Shown in pieces: positions 44,582-52,273 of a DNA stretch of 64,000 nucleotides. This DNA is from an uncultured Pseudoflavonifractor sp. Lineage in GTDB: Bacteria > Bacillota > Clostridia > Oscillospirales > Oscillospiraceae. Numbering within the stretch: position 1 is the first letter of the stretch; each line of letters opens with the position of its first letter. Where the stretch lies: the NCBI GenBank assembly GCA_947383685.1, contig CANDEE010000001.1, positions 1-64,000 on the forward strand, read 5' to 3'. The position numbers were made by a program, and so were the translations under genes. Below the pieces are notes generated by a model. The model worked only from the letters and a program-made list of their open reading frames with translations. It did not search any database and was not told the DNA's origin.

Positions 44582-45221
44582 AGTCCTTGGCCTGATTCTC
44601 AATGAACTTGGAAAACACCGCATCGAAGTTGTCGTTCACATCGAAGGGCGCCTCATAGCTCACCTCAGTATTGACCATGCACTTGTCCAGCTCGGCAGAG
44701 ATTCCATCGGATTTCTTGCCCAGCTCGGCAGCCAAGGCTCGAACCTTATTCCGGTCGAAGTCAATGGTCGTGACCCTCTTGGCCTCGCAGTGATAGGCAA
44801 CCTGGTTTCCCTCACCATTAAAGCAGAACCCGCTCCCGCCGTTGGGGAGAATTACCTCACTGCTTTTATAGCCGGTCATGGCACGAAGCGTAGAAGCAAA
44901 CCGCTGACGCTCCTGGTTGAGAGCCACCTCACCATCCATGTCCACTTCCAGCGAAATCTTCGCCGTATGGATGGCTTTGGTAAGCTTCTCCTTCTCCGCC
45001 AAGAGCATGGAGGCAAATTCAACTAGAAGGTTGGCCTTACCAGCATACTCGCTGTTGGCATTGTCCTCGATTGTGACATCCTGGTCATCAGATCTGACCT
45101 TGCTGCGGAAGTGGGTGGTCGAGACTTTCAGGATGTTGGAGCGGTCCTGCAGCTCTGCGAGGGTACTCGAAAGCATGCTCTGGATCGCATTCTGGTAGCG
45201 AAACGCCTCTTTCAGATTCAT
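44580..45221 (-). CDS. hypothetical protein, probably coiled-coil
   Basis: A 213-residue protein rich in Ala, Glu, Lys and Asn, with long helical stretches in the first 110 residues (YQNAIQSMLSSTLAELQDRSN, LLVEFASMLLAEKEKLTKAI). A Gly-rich turn (ILPNGGSGFCFNGEGNQVAY) lies in the middle. AAGGAGG precedes the ATG. Not assigned to a family; the size and composition fit a small structural or adaptor protein of a mobile element. It is the next leftward gene after the RelB-like fusion at 45303. Confidence 0.65.
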   Translation of the reverse strand: MNLKEAFRYQNAIQSMLSSTLAELQDRSNILKVSTTHFRSKVRSDDQDVTIEDNANSEYAGKANLLVEFASMLLAEKEKLTKAIHTAKISLEVDMDGEVALNQERQRFASTLRAMTGYKSSEVILPNGGSGFCFNGEGNQVAYHCEAKRVTTIDFDRNKVRALAAELGKKSDGISAELDKCMVNTEVSYEAPFDVNDNFDAVFSKFIENQAKD

Positions 45222-45302
45222 GTCGATGTCCTCCTTGTCTTTGATGGCCCCATTCTACAACGGAATGAGATTACTGTCATTGAAGTCGTGCTTGAAAAAG
45301 GG

Positions 45303-46070
45303 TTAATCCGGCTCCTGCTCACCCTCGGCAGAAGTTTTTTCTCTCTCCTCCTGCCTTTTCTTGGCCCCTTCAATCCATTTCGAGGCATCTTTGGGGTAGT
45401 GGGCACACCATACAATGAACATCTCACAGACCTGTTCTAAGGTAAACCCTGTTCCTTCGAAAGCCTGTCTTGCTCTACACTCCAACTCTGGGTCGATCTG
45501 GATCTCCACAGTGATCATGTTATCCTCATTCCCTAGTTCCGGGCGCTTCAGCCCTTCGAAGAGCTGATGGTATAGCTTCACTCCCATCACGACATACTTC
45601 CCCACGCCCTCTTGAGCGATTTGGATGACGATGTCATGGGTTTCAAGGTAGTTCAGCACAGCGTCCATGTACCGTAGGAAATCCGTCTGCTCGATTATCT
45701 TCTGGGGAACTAAGTCATACTCCTTGGCCGGGGCATCGGCAAGCAATGCCTCTACGTCCGTAGTCTTGACCGCCCCATCTAGCAGAAAATCATAGAGGTC
45801 ATTGGGATCCTGCAGGTCTTTCTCGATTTTCTGCCCGTCCTCCTCCCAGGACACGCAGTAGTCGCTTGCATCGTAGAGCCACCAGCCGATGTAATCGTAG
45901 GGGTCTGGCACGATTTCTTTGAGAATCTCCAACATGGATTCCAAGAAGGGCGTCCTATCGATGTTAAACCTCATGCCCAGCTTTTCCAGCTCTTTCTCTG
46001 CATTGTCTCGATTCTCGAATTCCTTTTTGATGCCCACAAGGGTATCTACGAACAACTTACGACTGATCAA
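45303..46070 (-). CDS. hypothetical protein with C-terminal RelB/DinJ-like motif
   Basis: A 255-residue protein. The first 180 residues are acidic and unassigned (FLESMLEILKEIVPDPYDYI, WWLYDASDYCVSW). The C-terminal part ITVEIQIDPELECRARQAF plus GFTLEQVCEMFIVW matches the ribbon-helix-helix pattern of RelB/DinJ antitoxins. The start is taken as TTG 46070, which overlaps the stop of the upstream gene as TTGA, with GAGGTGAAGG just before it; an in-frame ATG at 46091 lies inside that gene. Translational coupling fits. A toxin-like partner is not obvious. Confidence 0.62.
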   Translation of the reverse strand: MISRKLFVDTLVGIKKEFENRDNAEKELEKLGMRFNIDRTPFLESMLEILKEIVPDPYDYIGWWLYDASDYCVSWEEDGQKIEKDLQDPNDLYDFLLDGAVKTTDVEALLADAPAKEYDLVPQKIIEQTDFLRYMDAVLNYLETHDIVIQIAQEGVGKYVVMGVKLYHQLFEGLKRPELGNEDNMITVEIQIDPELECRARQAFEGTGFTLEQVCEMFIVWCAHYPKDASKWIEGAKKRQEEREKTSAEGEQEPD

Positions 46071-46345
46071 CTGTCCTTCACCTCTTTCCATGTTTGCTTC
46101 CGTGTTCTGATTGCCAAATCCATGCGTCGGTATATCTGTTCAGAAATCACGCCCTGCTTATAGGCGCAGTTGTTGTAGTAAAGAAGCCATAGCATTTCAG
46201 CGGCAAACTCCATCATCGCTATACTCCTTGGGCCGAGTTCGTCAGATTTTTTCACGCTAGTCACCATCCCATATGCCATCAGGCCGGAGTTGCGCCATGC
46301 CCCCATATAATTGAAACGCCCAAGTCTATGGGCATAGCGTTCCAC
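46067..46345 (-). CDS. small hypothetical protein
   Basis: Up to 92 residues. The central part (RSIAMMEFAAEMLWLLYYNNCAYKQGVISEQIYRRM) is amphipathic and helical. GTG 46345 is the longest start but no ribosome site is visible; a Met at MGAWRNSGL is an alternative. Its stop overlaps the TTG start of the next gene as TTGA, which supports the frame. The function is unknown. Confidence 0.5.
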   Translation of the reverse strand: MERYAHRLGRFNYMGAWRNSGLMAYGMVTSVKKSDELGPRSIAMMEFAAEMLWLLYYNNCAYKQGVISEQIYRRMDLAIRTRKQTWKEVKDS

Positions 46346-46384
46346 TTGGGGGGGTATATAGCTTTGTCACGTCAGGGCACCTCG

Positions 46385-47143
46385 TTATATGAGCTCTAGT
46401 CCCGGCTCCTCCGAGTAAAACTCTTTCATGTCTTCAAGTCGCAGGCAAGCCAACCGACCGTTGGTAGGCATCATCCAAGAGATTTTCTGCTCGTCTGGCC
46501 ACCCGGCCCCACAGTCGATACCAATTCGTCTCCCCTCACGCCAAATGCACATCGGATCATCCAGTGTGATGTGGCATGTGGGGGTATGGCCAAATACCAA
46601 GGTATATCCATCCAGTCGAGCATAGTCCAGTGAGGCTTCTCGGTTCCACACTGCGAAATGGGTCTGCGTCTCTTGGTCGTGCCCTTCTGGGACATATTCC
46701 TCATAGCGGTCAAGAGCAGCCGCATGTACCAGTTTGTAAGGGATTCCACCTACGACAACATCAATATTGAGTGGCAGCGACTTCAGATAGTCAAGGATCT
46801 CGGCCCGAACCACAAGGCGGGTATGCTTCCAGAAGTGATGTGTGGCATCCCCTCCGTTTCTATACCACAGTCGCAGAAATTCATCGGGTTCTCGATCCCG
46901 TATATCCTCTGGGCCATCATAAGGCTCGCCAATGGCTCGAAGCATCATATATTCGTGGTTGCCCAGAAGCATTTTGGCATTGGGCATTGCCATGATTTCC
47001 CGAAGGATCTTGATGCCGTGAGGATGCCGGTCGATCACATCGCCAAGGATGTAGAGAGTGTCCTCACTCTTGAGGTCGATTTGGCGAAGGATGGAGTGAA
47101 ATCTCCTCATGTTGCCGTGGATGTCGGACAGAACGTAGGTCAT
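46385..47143 (-). CDS. PPP-family metallophosphatase (lambda-phosphatase-like)
   Basis: A 252-residue phosphoesterase with the full set of PPP motifs: DIHGN (Asp7, His9), GDVIDRHPHG, LGNHEY, FGHTPT and GIDCGAGW. These bind two metal ions. Bacteriophage and bacterial enzymes of this group dephosphorylate proteins or, in some cases, nucleotides such as diadenosine tetraphosphate. GAGGAA precedes the ATG. It overlaps the next upstream gene by 80 bases, and a second, different metallophosphatase lies 240 bp away. The substrate is unknown. Confidence 0.88.
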   Translation of the reverse strand: MTYVLSDIHGNMRRFHSILRQIDLKSEDTLYILGDVIDRHPHGIKILREIMAMPNAKMLLGNHEYMMLRAIGEPYDGPEDIRDREPDEFLRLWYRNGGDATHHFWKHTRLVVRAEILDYLKSLPLNIDVVVGGIPYKLVHAAALDRYEEYVPEGHDQETQTHFAVWNREASLDYARLDGYTLVFGHTPTCHITLDDPMCIWREGRRIGIDCGAGWPDEQKISWMMPTNGRLACLRLEDMKEFYSEEPGLELI

Positions 47144-47372
47144 TTGAGTGTTCCTCCTCTGGAGTGTGTGAAATAAGGTTTCGTCTGAGCAAGTCAGAAG
47201 TCAGCTCTACCAGCGATTCCTTGCCGGACAGGAATACCACTGAAAGGTATCCCTGCTCCTTCAGCCGCCCAAACAGCGGGGTCAGACTCTGGATAATATG
47301 GCCGCTTTGTCCCTCATGGCGAGTCAGCCAGAAATCGACTGTTTTGCACTCCTCATCCACTTCAATCTCCAT
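47064..47372 (-). CDS. small hypothetical mobile-element protein
   Basis: A 102-residue frame. The first 68 residues look like a genuine compact alpha/beta protein (EIEVDEECKTVDFWLTRHEG, then LKEQGYLSVVFLSGKESLVEL) of a type often carried on Firmicute elements. The last 30 residues overlap the phosphatase gene by 80 bases and are low in quality, so the true protein may end differently. GAGGA lies about 12 bases before the ATG. The function is unknown. Confidence 0.55.
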   Translation of the reverse strand: MEIEVDEECKTVDFWLTRHEGQSGHIIQSLTPLFGRLKEQGYLSVVFLSGKESLVELTSDLLRRNLISHTPEEEHSNDLRSVRHPRQHEEISLHPSPNRPQE

Positions 47373-47386
47373 TGTTCAGCACATCC

Positions 47387-48103
47387 TCACTTGCAGACTC
47401 GGAGTTCCCCTTTGATCTCTTCACTTTCAACGAAGGTATGGTAGTAGAAGCACATCTTTCCCACACGTTTGTCGATATGCCAGTGGCCACACAGCCAGAG
47501 CTTATAGGTGGCCATCTCTTCGATTTTGTCTAGCCATTCCTCTGTGCTGTCATCCACTGTACTTTGGTCGATGCCCGGAAGGAAGGCTTCTACAGGCTTA
47601 AATTTAGCCGGGCAGGTATGGGAGAGAATGATGTCGAAGGTGTTGCTTGCCACCTGCTGCTCCACATAAGCCTTGATTTCCGGGGAGGGCTGCTCGTCCG
47701 CCCACCAGCCGACACCCCTTGCAATTCGATAGAACTTGTCCACACTGTAGGCGCCGCCAATAACCAGGTGACGGATCCCCTCCATGGTAAATATCTCGCC
47801 ATCTTTTGCAAAGAGGAGGTTTGGAAACTCAGGTTCAAACCAGACCAAGCCGCCGTTCCACTCCTTTTGTTGGTAGGTCGGGATGCTGGCCGGTCTCATT
47901 TCGTGGTTTCCATGGATGCAGAAGACTGTCAGGCCAAGGCTATCAAGAACCCTTTTGACCTTCTTGTCTGTCTTATTGCCATAGAAGTTGGCTCCGACAT
48001 CGCCAAGGATCACAAGGATGTCATCTGCGGAGGGCTTGTGTTTTTCGAAGTATTCCTGGAGCCCTTGGGGGCGACCATGAATATCACCAGTGTAATAAAT
48101 CAT
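47387..48103 (-). CDS. calcineurin-like metallophosphoesterase
   Basis: A 238-residue phosphoesterase with TGDIHGRPQG, VILGDVGANFYG, IHGNHEMRP and GHWHIDK metal-binding motifs. It differs clearly from the PPP enzyme at 46385, so it is not a simple duplicate. The start ATG 48103 is 6 bases after AGGAAGGTG and gives the family-typical MIYYTGDIHG opening; an extension to 48172 is less likely. It is the first leftward gene of this block, after a regulatory region containing two AAAATCATAT repeats (48165 and 48185). Confidence 0.85.
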   Translation of the reverse strand: MIYYTGDIHGRPQGLQEYFEKHKPSADDILVILGDVGANFYGNKTDKKVKRVLDSLGLTVFCIHGNHEMRPASIPTYQQKEWNGGLVWFEPEFPNLLFAKDGEIFTMEGIRHLVIGGAYSVDKFYRIARGVGWWADEQPSPEIKAYVEQQVASNTFDIILSHTCPAKFKPVEAFLPGIDQSTVDDSTEEWLDKIEEMATYKLWLCGHWHIDKRVGKMCFYYHTFVESEEIKGELRVCK

Positions 48104-48230
48104 ATTTTCACCTTCCTGTGGAAGCCATTGTAGCATATTGAATGTCCAATAAAAGGACGTTTTCAAAATCATATCGAAAAATCCAAAATCATATAAAAAA
48201 CCTCTGAGGACATGCTAGGGGTGGAGTCCT

Positions 48231-48291
48231 AAACCATCAGTCAAGTATCTGACTGTGGGTTTCTTGCCTTTTCACGTCTCCAATGTATACT
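48231..48291 (+). promoter_or_regulatory. dyad adjoining a predicted promoter (copy 1 of two)
   Basis: The dyad AAACCATCAGTCA-N6-TGACTGTGGGTTT (48231-48262) directly precedes TTGCCT (48264-48269), a 16-base spacer and TATACT (48286-48291). No supportable rightward protein follows before the convergent XRE gene ends at 48428, so the transcript may be non-coding or antisense to it. Confidence 0.5.
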
Positions 48292-48427
48292 GGAGCCAGC
48301 TTTCAGGGTATGACTTATCGCCCTGGCCTTTTGTCATTCACAAACATACCAAGGTTAGCGGGAATAGTCGATATTCATATGGAACGAACAATTGCGGCAA
48401 ATACTGTGAGATATGTGCGAAAGGCAA

Positions 48428-48787
48428 CTACCTGCGGGTACGGACATAACCCCTGTTCGCTCTCAGCGAGGCTTTTGAGGCAATGACGATGTCCTCTAGG
48501 ACGCGGCGCTCATATTCCGAGCAGTCAGCTAGAATAGAGGCGAAGCTGTGGTTGGACGCCTTCACCGTATTTTCCAGGCAGTCTACCAGCAACTCGTCCG
48601 AGGACACCTGGAGGGCATTTGCCAAGGCAACGAAGGTTTCGAGACTCATGGACTTAAACCCCGTCTCGATGTAGCTTATGTACCCTGGGCTTCGGTCCAC
48701 AATTCCCGCAAGCGTAAACTGTGAGAGCCCTCTCTTCTTTCGGACGGTCTGGATCCTCTTGCCGATGGCCACGTTGTTGAGCGTCAT
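48428..48787 (-). CDS. XRE-family regulator
   Basis: A 119-residue protein. The helix-turn-helix lies at residues 8-66 (IGKRIQTVRKKRGLSQFTL, GIVDRSPGYISYIETGFKSM, SLETFVALANALQVSSDELL). The C-terminal 45 residues include SEYERRVLEDIVIASKASLR and a basic end. AGGAGG precedes the ATG. It is divergent from a second XRE gene at 48927 and shares a control region full of TATAGC half-sites. Together they look like a lysis-lysogeny type switch for the surrounding element, by analogy only. Confidence 0.83.
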   Translation of the reverse strand: MTLNNVAIGKRIQTVRKKRGLSQFTLAGIVDRSPGYISYIETGFKSMSLETFVALANALQVSSDELLVDCLENTVKASNHSFASILADCSEYERRVLEDIVIASKASLRANRGYVRTRR

Positions 48788-48821
48788 AATGGTACCTCCT
48801 AAAAAATTTAGTCGGTACCAT

Positions 48822-48912
48822 TATAGCGTATTTGCTATAAAATTGCTTTATGCGTTATATCAAAATTTGCCTTTCCGCTATATACTGTTTCCAATATAGC
48901 TTATATGCGATG
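48822..48912. promoter_or_regulatory. shared control region of divergent XRE genes with TATAGC half-sites
   Basis: A dyad TATAGC-N6-GCTATA lies at 48822-48839. Further half-sites are GCTATA at 48877-48882 and TATAGC at 48895-48900, the latter with a degenerate partner GCGATG 6 bases on. The spacing and symmetry suggest operators for one or both flanking regulators. Confidence 0.6.
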
Positions 48913-48926
48913 AGAGGATGATTAAC

Positions 48927-49289
48927 ATGGAGAAGCTTGGAGATGCCCAGGCTAAGAGGCTGGGGGAGCGAATCCGTGCAACTAGAATTGCACAAGGTAT
49001 GAGTCAGGCAGCTCTAGCATCCAAGGCAGGCATCGATCTTCCTCGAGTTAGTAATATCGAACTCGGGAAAGTCGTGATGCGCATTCCAACTTTCATCAAA
49101 ATTGCAGAGGCTCTTGATGTCTCTGCCGACCATCTTCTTCGCCTTAACACAAGCGAGGGAAAAGCTGTCTATGAGGGGGAGTTCTTGAAAATTGTTGAGG
49201 ACTGTACTCCCCAAGAGATAGAGTCTTTGCTTGCCATCGTTCAGCAAGTGAAACAGACTCTTCACGCCCAGACTTCCAAGGAAAAATAA
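48927..49289 (+). CDS. XRE-family regulator
   Basis: A 120-residue protein. Residues about 12-70 are a Cro/C1 helix-turn-helix (RLGERIRATRIAQGMSQAAL, DLPRVSNIELGKVVMRIPTF). A C-terminal helical part (IVEDCTPQEIESLLAIVQQV) could dimerise. ATG 48927 is preferred over 48918 because GAGAGG abuts the earlier codon. It is divergent from the XRE gene at 48428 and ends in a strong terminator. The 49,780 operon lies just downstream and may be its target. Confidence 0.83.
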   Translation: MEKLGDAQAKRLGERIRATRIAQGMSQAALASKAGIDLPRVSNIELGKVVMRIPTFIKIAEALDVSADHLLRLNTSEGKAVYEGEFLKIVEDCTPQEIESLLAIVQQVKQTLHAQTSKEK

Positions 49290-49301
49290 TCTGGAAAATA
49301 A

Positions 49302-49341
49302 GAAGCACCCCGTCCAGCATTGGCTGAGACGGGGTGCTTTT
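49302..49341 (+). terminator. intrinsic terminator after the rightward XRE gene
   Basis: AGCACCCCGTC and GACGGGGTGCT arms around a 13-base loop, then TTTTTT. It lies just before the end of a convergent small gene. Confidence 0.82.
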
Positions 49342-49349
49342 TTGCACAC

Positions 49350-49538
49350 TCATATGCTTTTCTTTGCCAGATCGTCTATCTCCATATAGGTGTGGCGATA
49401 TCCCGGGAGCTTGTTGCTCTCATCTAAGCGACTACAAATTGATTTGGCGGTCTCTTCATCCTTGGCATATCCAATAATATCGATACCATCGCTTTCGTAT
49501 GTCCCGCTTCCATAGATCAAATACAGAACACCGTCCAT
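49350..49538 (-). CDS. small hypothetical protein
   Basis: A 62-residue protein (MDGVLYLIYGSGTYESDGID, then ETAKSICSRLDESNKLPGYR) with good predicted beta-alpha character. GGGCGG precedes the ATG. It is convergent with the XRE gene at 48927 and shares the terminator space. No family recognised; small size keeps confidence moderate. Confidence 0.55.
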   Translation of the reverse strand: MDGVLYLIYGSGTYESDGIDIIGYAKDEETAKSICSRLDESNKLPGYRHTYMEIDDLAKKSI

Positions 49539-49685
49539 TTTTTACCGCCCTTCCTCTTTGGTTTACTTCACAATATCATACATCCAACCAAATGTCTAGG
49601 TCTGTTTTTACCTCTTAATTCCACAAATAATCCTGCTTGCCCCTAGGAAAAAATGCATCTTCCCTCAACAATTTTTCAAATTTCT

Positions 49686-49746
49686 AACCCACAGTCAGCG
49701 ACTTGACCGTGGGTTTGTTGCCTTCTGTGGCCCCAGCAGATACAAT
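49686..49746 (+). promoter_or_regulatory. dyad plus promoter of the recombinase/ParB operon (copy 2 of two)
   Basis: The dyad AACCCACAGTCA-N6-TGACCGTGGGTT (49686-49715) directly precedes TTGCCT (49718-49723), a 17-base spacer and TACAAT (49741-49746). The same dyad-promoter layout occurs at 48231-48291. Confidence 0.65.
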
Positions 49747-49779
49747 GCGATTATCAGCCCTATGTCTGGAGGTCGTGGC

Positions 49780-50388
49780 ATGGAACAATTGGATATTTTT
49801 CAGAAAATGGGCGAAATTGGCCTGGCACCAACTTCCGCTTCAGAAATCCGGGCACTAACGGAACATGAACGGATGATTCAACGGCACAGGGCATGGTTGA
49901 GAGAAATCCGGCGTGAGCGTCCCAGTACCGAAAAGGCATATCGGATCGGCGTCTACATTCGCTTTTTCAACCAGACGAACTATGAGAATTATCTTGACTA
50001 TCACAAGAAGATGTTTATCGACACAATCTCCCTGTGTCCCAAATGGACTCTTGTTGATTTCTATATTGACACCGGCTCAACGGCTCCAAGCATGGGTAAA
50101 TCCCCTGAATGGAACCGTCTTTTAAACGACTGTATGGATAATAAAATTGACCTAATCATCACTCAGAAGGTATCCAATGTGTCTCGCCAGCCGTTCGAGT
50201 TGACTTTTTGCTCCCGTCTACTGGCGGCACACGAGCACCCGATAGGCATCTACTTTATATCTGAGGATATCTTCACCCTGGCCTCCTATTACCTAGAAGA
50301 TCTAAAAGACCCTTCCTTTTTTCCTTCCCCTGATTGGCTGCCCCTGCCGGATGAAGACGCAGATGGGAGAGAGATGCTGAATGATTGA
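49780..50388 (+). CDS. serine-recombinase-like protein lacking the catalytic serine
   Basis: A 202-residue protein. Residues about 55-170 follow the resolvase fold: YRIGVYIRFFNQTNYENYLD corresponds to the catalytic Y-x-R-V-S strand, then WTLVDFYIDTGSTAPSMGKS, and LLNDCMDNKIDLIITQKVSN. The catalytic Ser is replaced by Phe63, while Arg61 remains. The C-terminal recombinase domain is absent and the tail is acidic. It should therefore not cleave DNA but could pair with the recombinase encoded next. ATG 49780 follows GGAGG. Its stop overlaps the next start by 8 bases. It is the first gene of the operon. Confidence 0.75.
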   Translation: MEQLDIFQKMGEIGLAPTSASEIRALTEHERMIQRHRAWLREIRRERPSTEKAYRIGVYIRFFNQTNYENYLDYHKKMFIDTISLCPKWTLVDFYIDTGSTAPSMGKSPEWNRLLNDCMDNKIDLIITQKVSNVSRQPFELTFCSRLLAAHEHPIGIYFISEDIFTLASYYLEDLKDPSFFPSPDWLPLPDEDADGREMLND

Positions 50389-52273
50389 TAACCACCGGCG
50401 TGACGAACGCAGAGAAGAGAAGGAGCGAGTTCGTAGGCGCATACATGTCACAGTGGACCCTTCCAAACATGACTACTATCCCGAAAAAAAGCAAGCGGAT
50501 TTCTACGATGATGATGTCCACCAGCGTGTGGCCATCTATGTCCGTGTTTCCACAGATGATATTAAGCAAACAACTTCTTATGAGCTTCAGAAGAAGTATT
50601 ACGAGGAATTTGTCATAAAGCACCCAAACTGGGAGCTTGTCGAGATTTATGCAGATGAGGGTATCAGCGGCACATCCCGAAAGCACAGGGATGCCTTCAA
50701 CCGCATGGTAACTGACTGCCATGCGGGAAAGGCCGACATGATCGTCTGTAAAAGCGTGTCCCGCTTTGCCCGTAATGTTGAGGACTGTATAGGTATTGTC
50801 AGACAGCTTGCAGCCCTAAACCCTCCTGTTGGTGTCTTTTTTGAGTCCGAGTGCATCTTCTCTTTAAAGGACGAATCCCAAATGGGACTGAGCTTTCAGG
50901 CGATTATGGCAGAGGAGGAATCTCACACAAGATCCCGGAGCATGGAAGCGTCTCTTCGGATGCGCTTGGATAATGGCATCCCCCTCACCCCCAAACTGCT
51001 GGGCTATACCCATGACTCAGAGGGTAATTTGATAATCAACCCTGATGAGGCTCCTACAGTTAAGCTGGCCTTCTATATGTACCTGTATGGATACTCCACA
51101 CAACAAATCGCTGACACCTTTAATTTCATAGGAAAACGCTCTTATCTTGGAAATACCAATTGGACGTCCAGCGGCATTAGTCAGATTCTGAGGAATGAGC
51201 GTCATTGTGGTGACGTACTTACGAGGAAAACATACACTATTGACTATCGGAGCCATAAGAAAAGGGTAAATCGCGACGGGCAGCGGCCCCAGAGTCGGTA
51301 CAGAGATCACCATGAGGCCATTGTATCCAGGGACGATTTTATTGCCGTCCAACGGCTGCTTGACAATGCAAAATATAAGAACAAGTCGATTCTGCCAGAG
51401 CTCATGGTTATCGACTCCGGGATCCTAAAGGGATTCGTTGTCTTGAATCCACGCTGGGGCGCATTCAGTGCAGAAGACTACCTCCGGGCTTCCATGAGTG
51501 TGTATCCACAGCTCGAGGAAACCGAACGCCCTGCTTCGTCAGGCGGCAAGGAAGTCCAAGTGGAGGCGGAGGCCGGTTCATTCGATCTACGAGGATTTGA
51601 GATAGCACGATCCGAGCTTTTTGATTCTCGAAGCCATCCTTCGGTCTCATTTTATGATAGAAAGGTCAAATTCAGCGGATCCTGTGTTGAACGCTTTGGC
51701 AAGCAGAATTTCGTGGAGCTTCTTATCAACCCGGTAACCAAGATGTTTGCTGTTCGGCCGGCAGAACGTGACAACCGAAGCGGTGTGGTTATTTCTCGGT
51801 ATCAGGATGGAAAGTTCCGCCCCAGGGATATACCCGCAGCGGCTTTCAGTGATAAGCTCTATACTCTGTTCGGTTGGAGCATAGACAGGAAATATCGAAT
51901 CACTGGTTGCCTCTGCAAAAAGGACGAAGAGTTAGCATTCATTTTTGAAGCCGGGGACTCTGAGACCTTCTTCAAGCCCTTCATGATAGATCGTGGGGAT
52001 GACGCAGGGCAACCACTTACTCCTTCGGGAAAGCGGATTCGAGCCGTACCTGTTGAATGGACGCAGTCCTTTGGGCAACAGTTCTATCTGCATGAGAGGT
52101 CTTTCTCTGCACTAGCCGAGCAACGCAAGGAGGACTGGGCTCTGCTCTTGAAAGGCGAGCTGTTCGATTCAGGCAAGAGACTAAAAGTAACTGATTTCGA
52201 GGTTTTGAAGGACTATATCCAGTCCCAAATAGGGGACATCCCGCTTTCGGAGGTGGAATTAACCCATGGATGA
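50381..52273 (+). CDS. large serine recombinase with a novel C-terminal domain
   Basis: A 630-residue protein. A charged N-terminal extension (about 45 residues) precedes the resolvase domain: VAIYVRVSTDD with catalytic Ser57, IYADEGISGTSRKHRDAFNR and KSVSRFARNVEDC. A recombinase domain follows at about 205-330 (LGYTHDSEGNLIINPDEAPT, WTSSGISQILRNERHCGDVL). Where related integrases carry a zinc ribbon and coiled coil, this one has a different domain (about 395-600; SVSFYDRKVKFSGSCVERFG, NFVELLINPVTKMFAVRP). That domain is found again in the next two genes. It overlaps both neighbours by 8 bases. Confidence 0.85.
   Translation: MIDNHRRDERREEKERVRRRIHVTVDPSKHDYYPEKKQADFYDDDVHQRVAIYVRVSTDDIKQTTSYELQKKYYEEFVIKHPNWELVEIYADEGISGTSRKHRDAFNRMVTDCHAGKADMIVCKSVSRFARNVEDCIGIVRQLAALNPPVGVFFESECIFSLKDESQMGLSFQAIMAEEESHTRSRSMEASLRMRLDNGIPLTPKLLGYTHDSEGNLIINPDEAPTVKLAFYMYLYGYSTQQIADTFNFIGKRSYLGNTNWTSSGISQILRNERHCGDVLTRKTYTIDYRSHKKRVNRDGQRPQSRYRDHHEAIVSRDDFIAVQRLLDNAKYKNKSILPELMVIDSGILKGFVVLNPRWGAFSAEDYLRASMSVYPQLEETERPASSGGKEVQVEAEAGSFDLRGFEIARSELFDSRSHPSVSFYDRKVKFSGSCVERFGKQNFVELLINPVTKMFAVRPAERDNRSGVVISRYQDGKFRPRDIPAAAFSDKLYTLFGWSIDRKYRITGCLCKKDEELAFIFEAGDSETFFKPFMIDRGDDAGQPLTPSGKRIRAVPVEWTQSFGQQFYLHERSFSALAEQRKEDWALLLKGELFDSGKRLKVTDFEVLKDYIQSQIGDIPLSEVELTHG

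Noticed and set aside
48255..48486. Short rightward frames after the promoter at 48264
   Set aside because: No ribosome site and no recognisable protein; the stretch could be non-coding instead.
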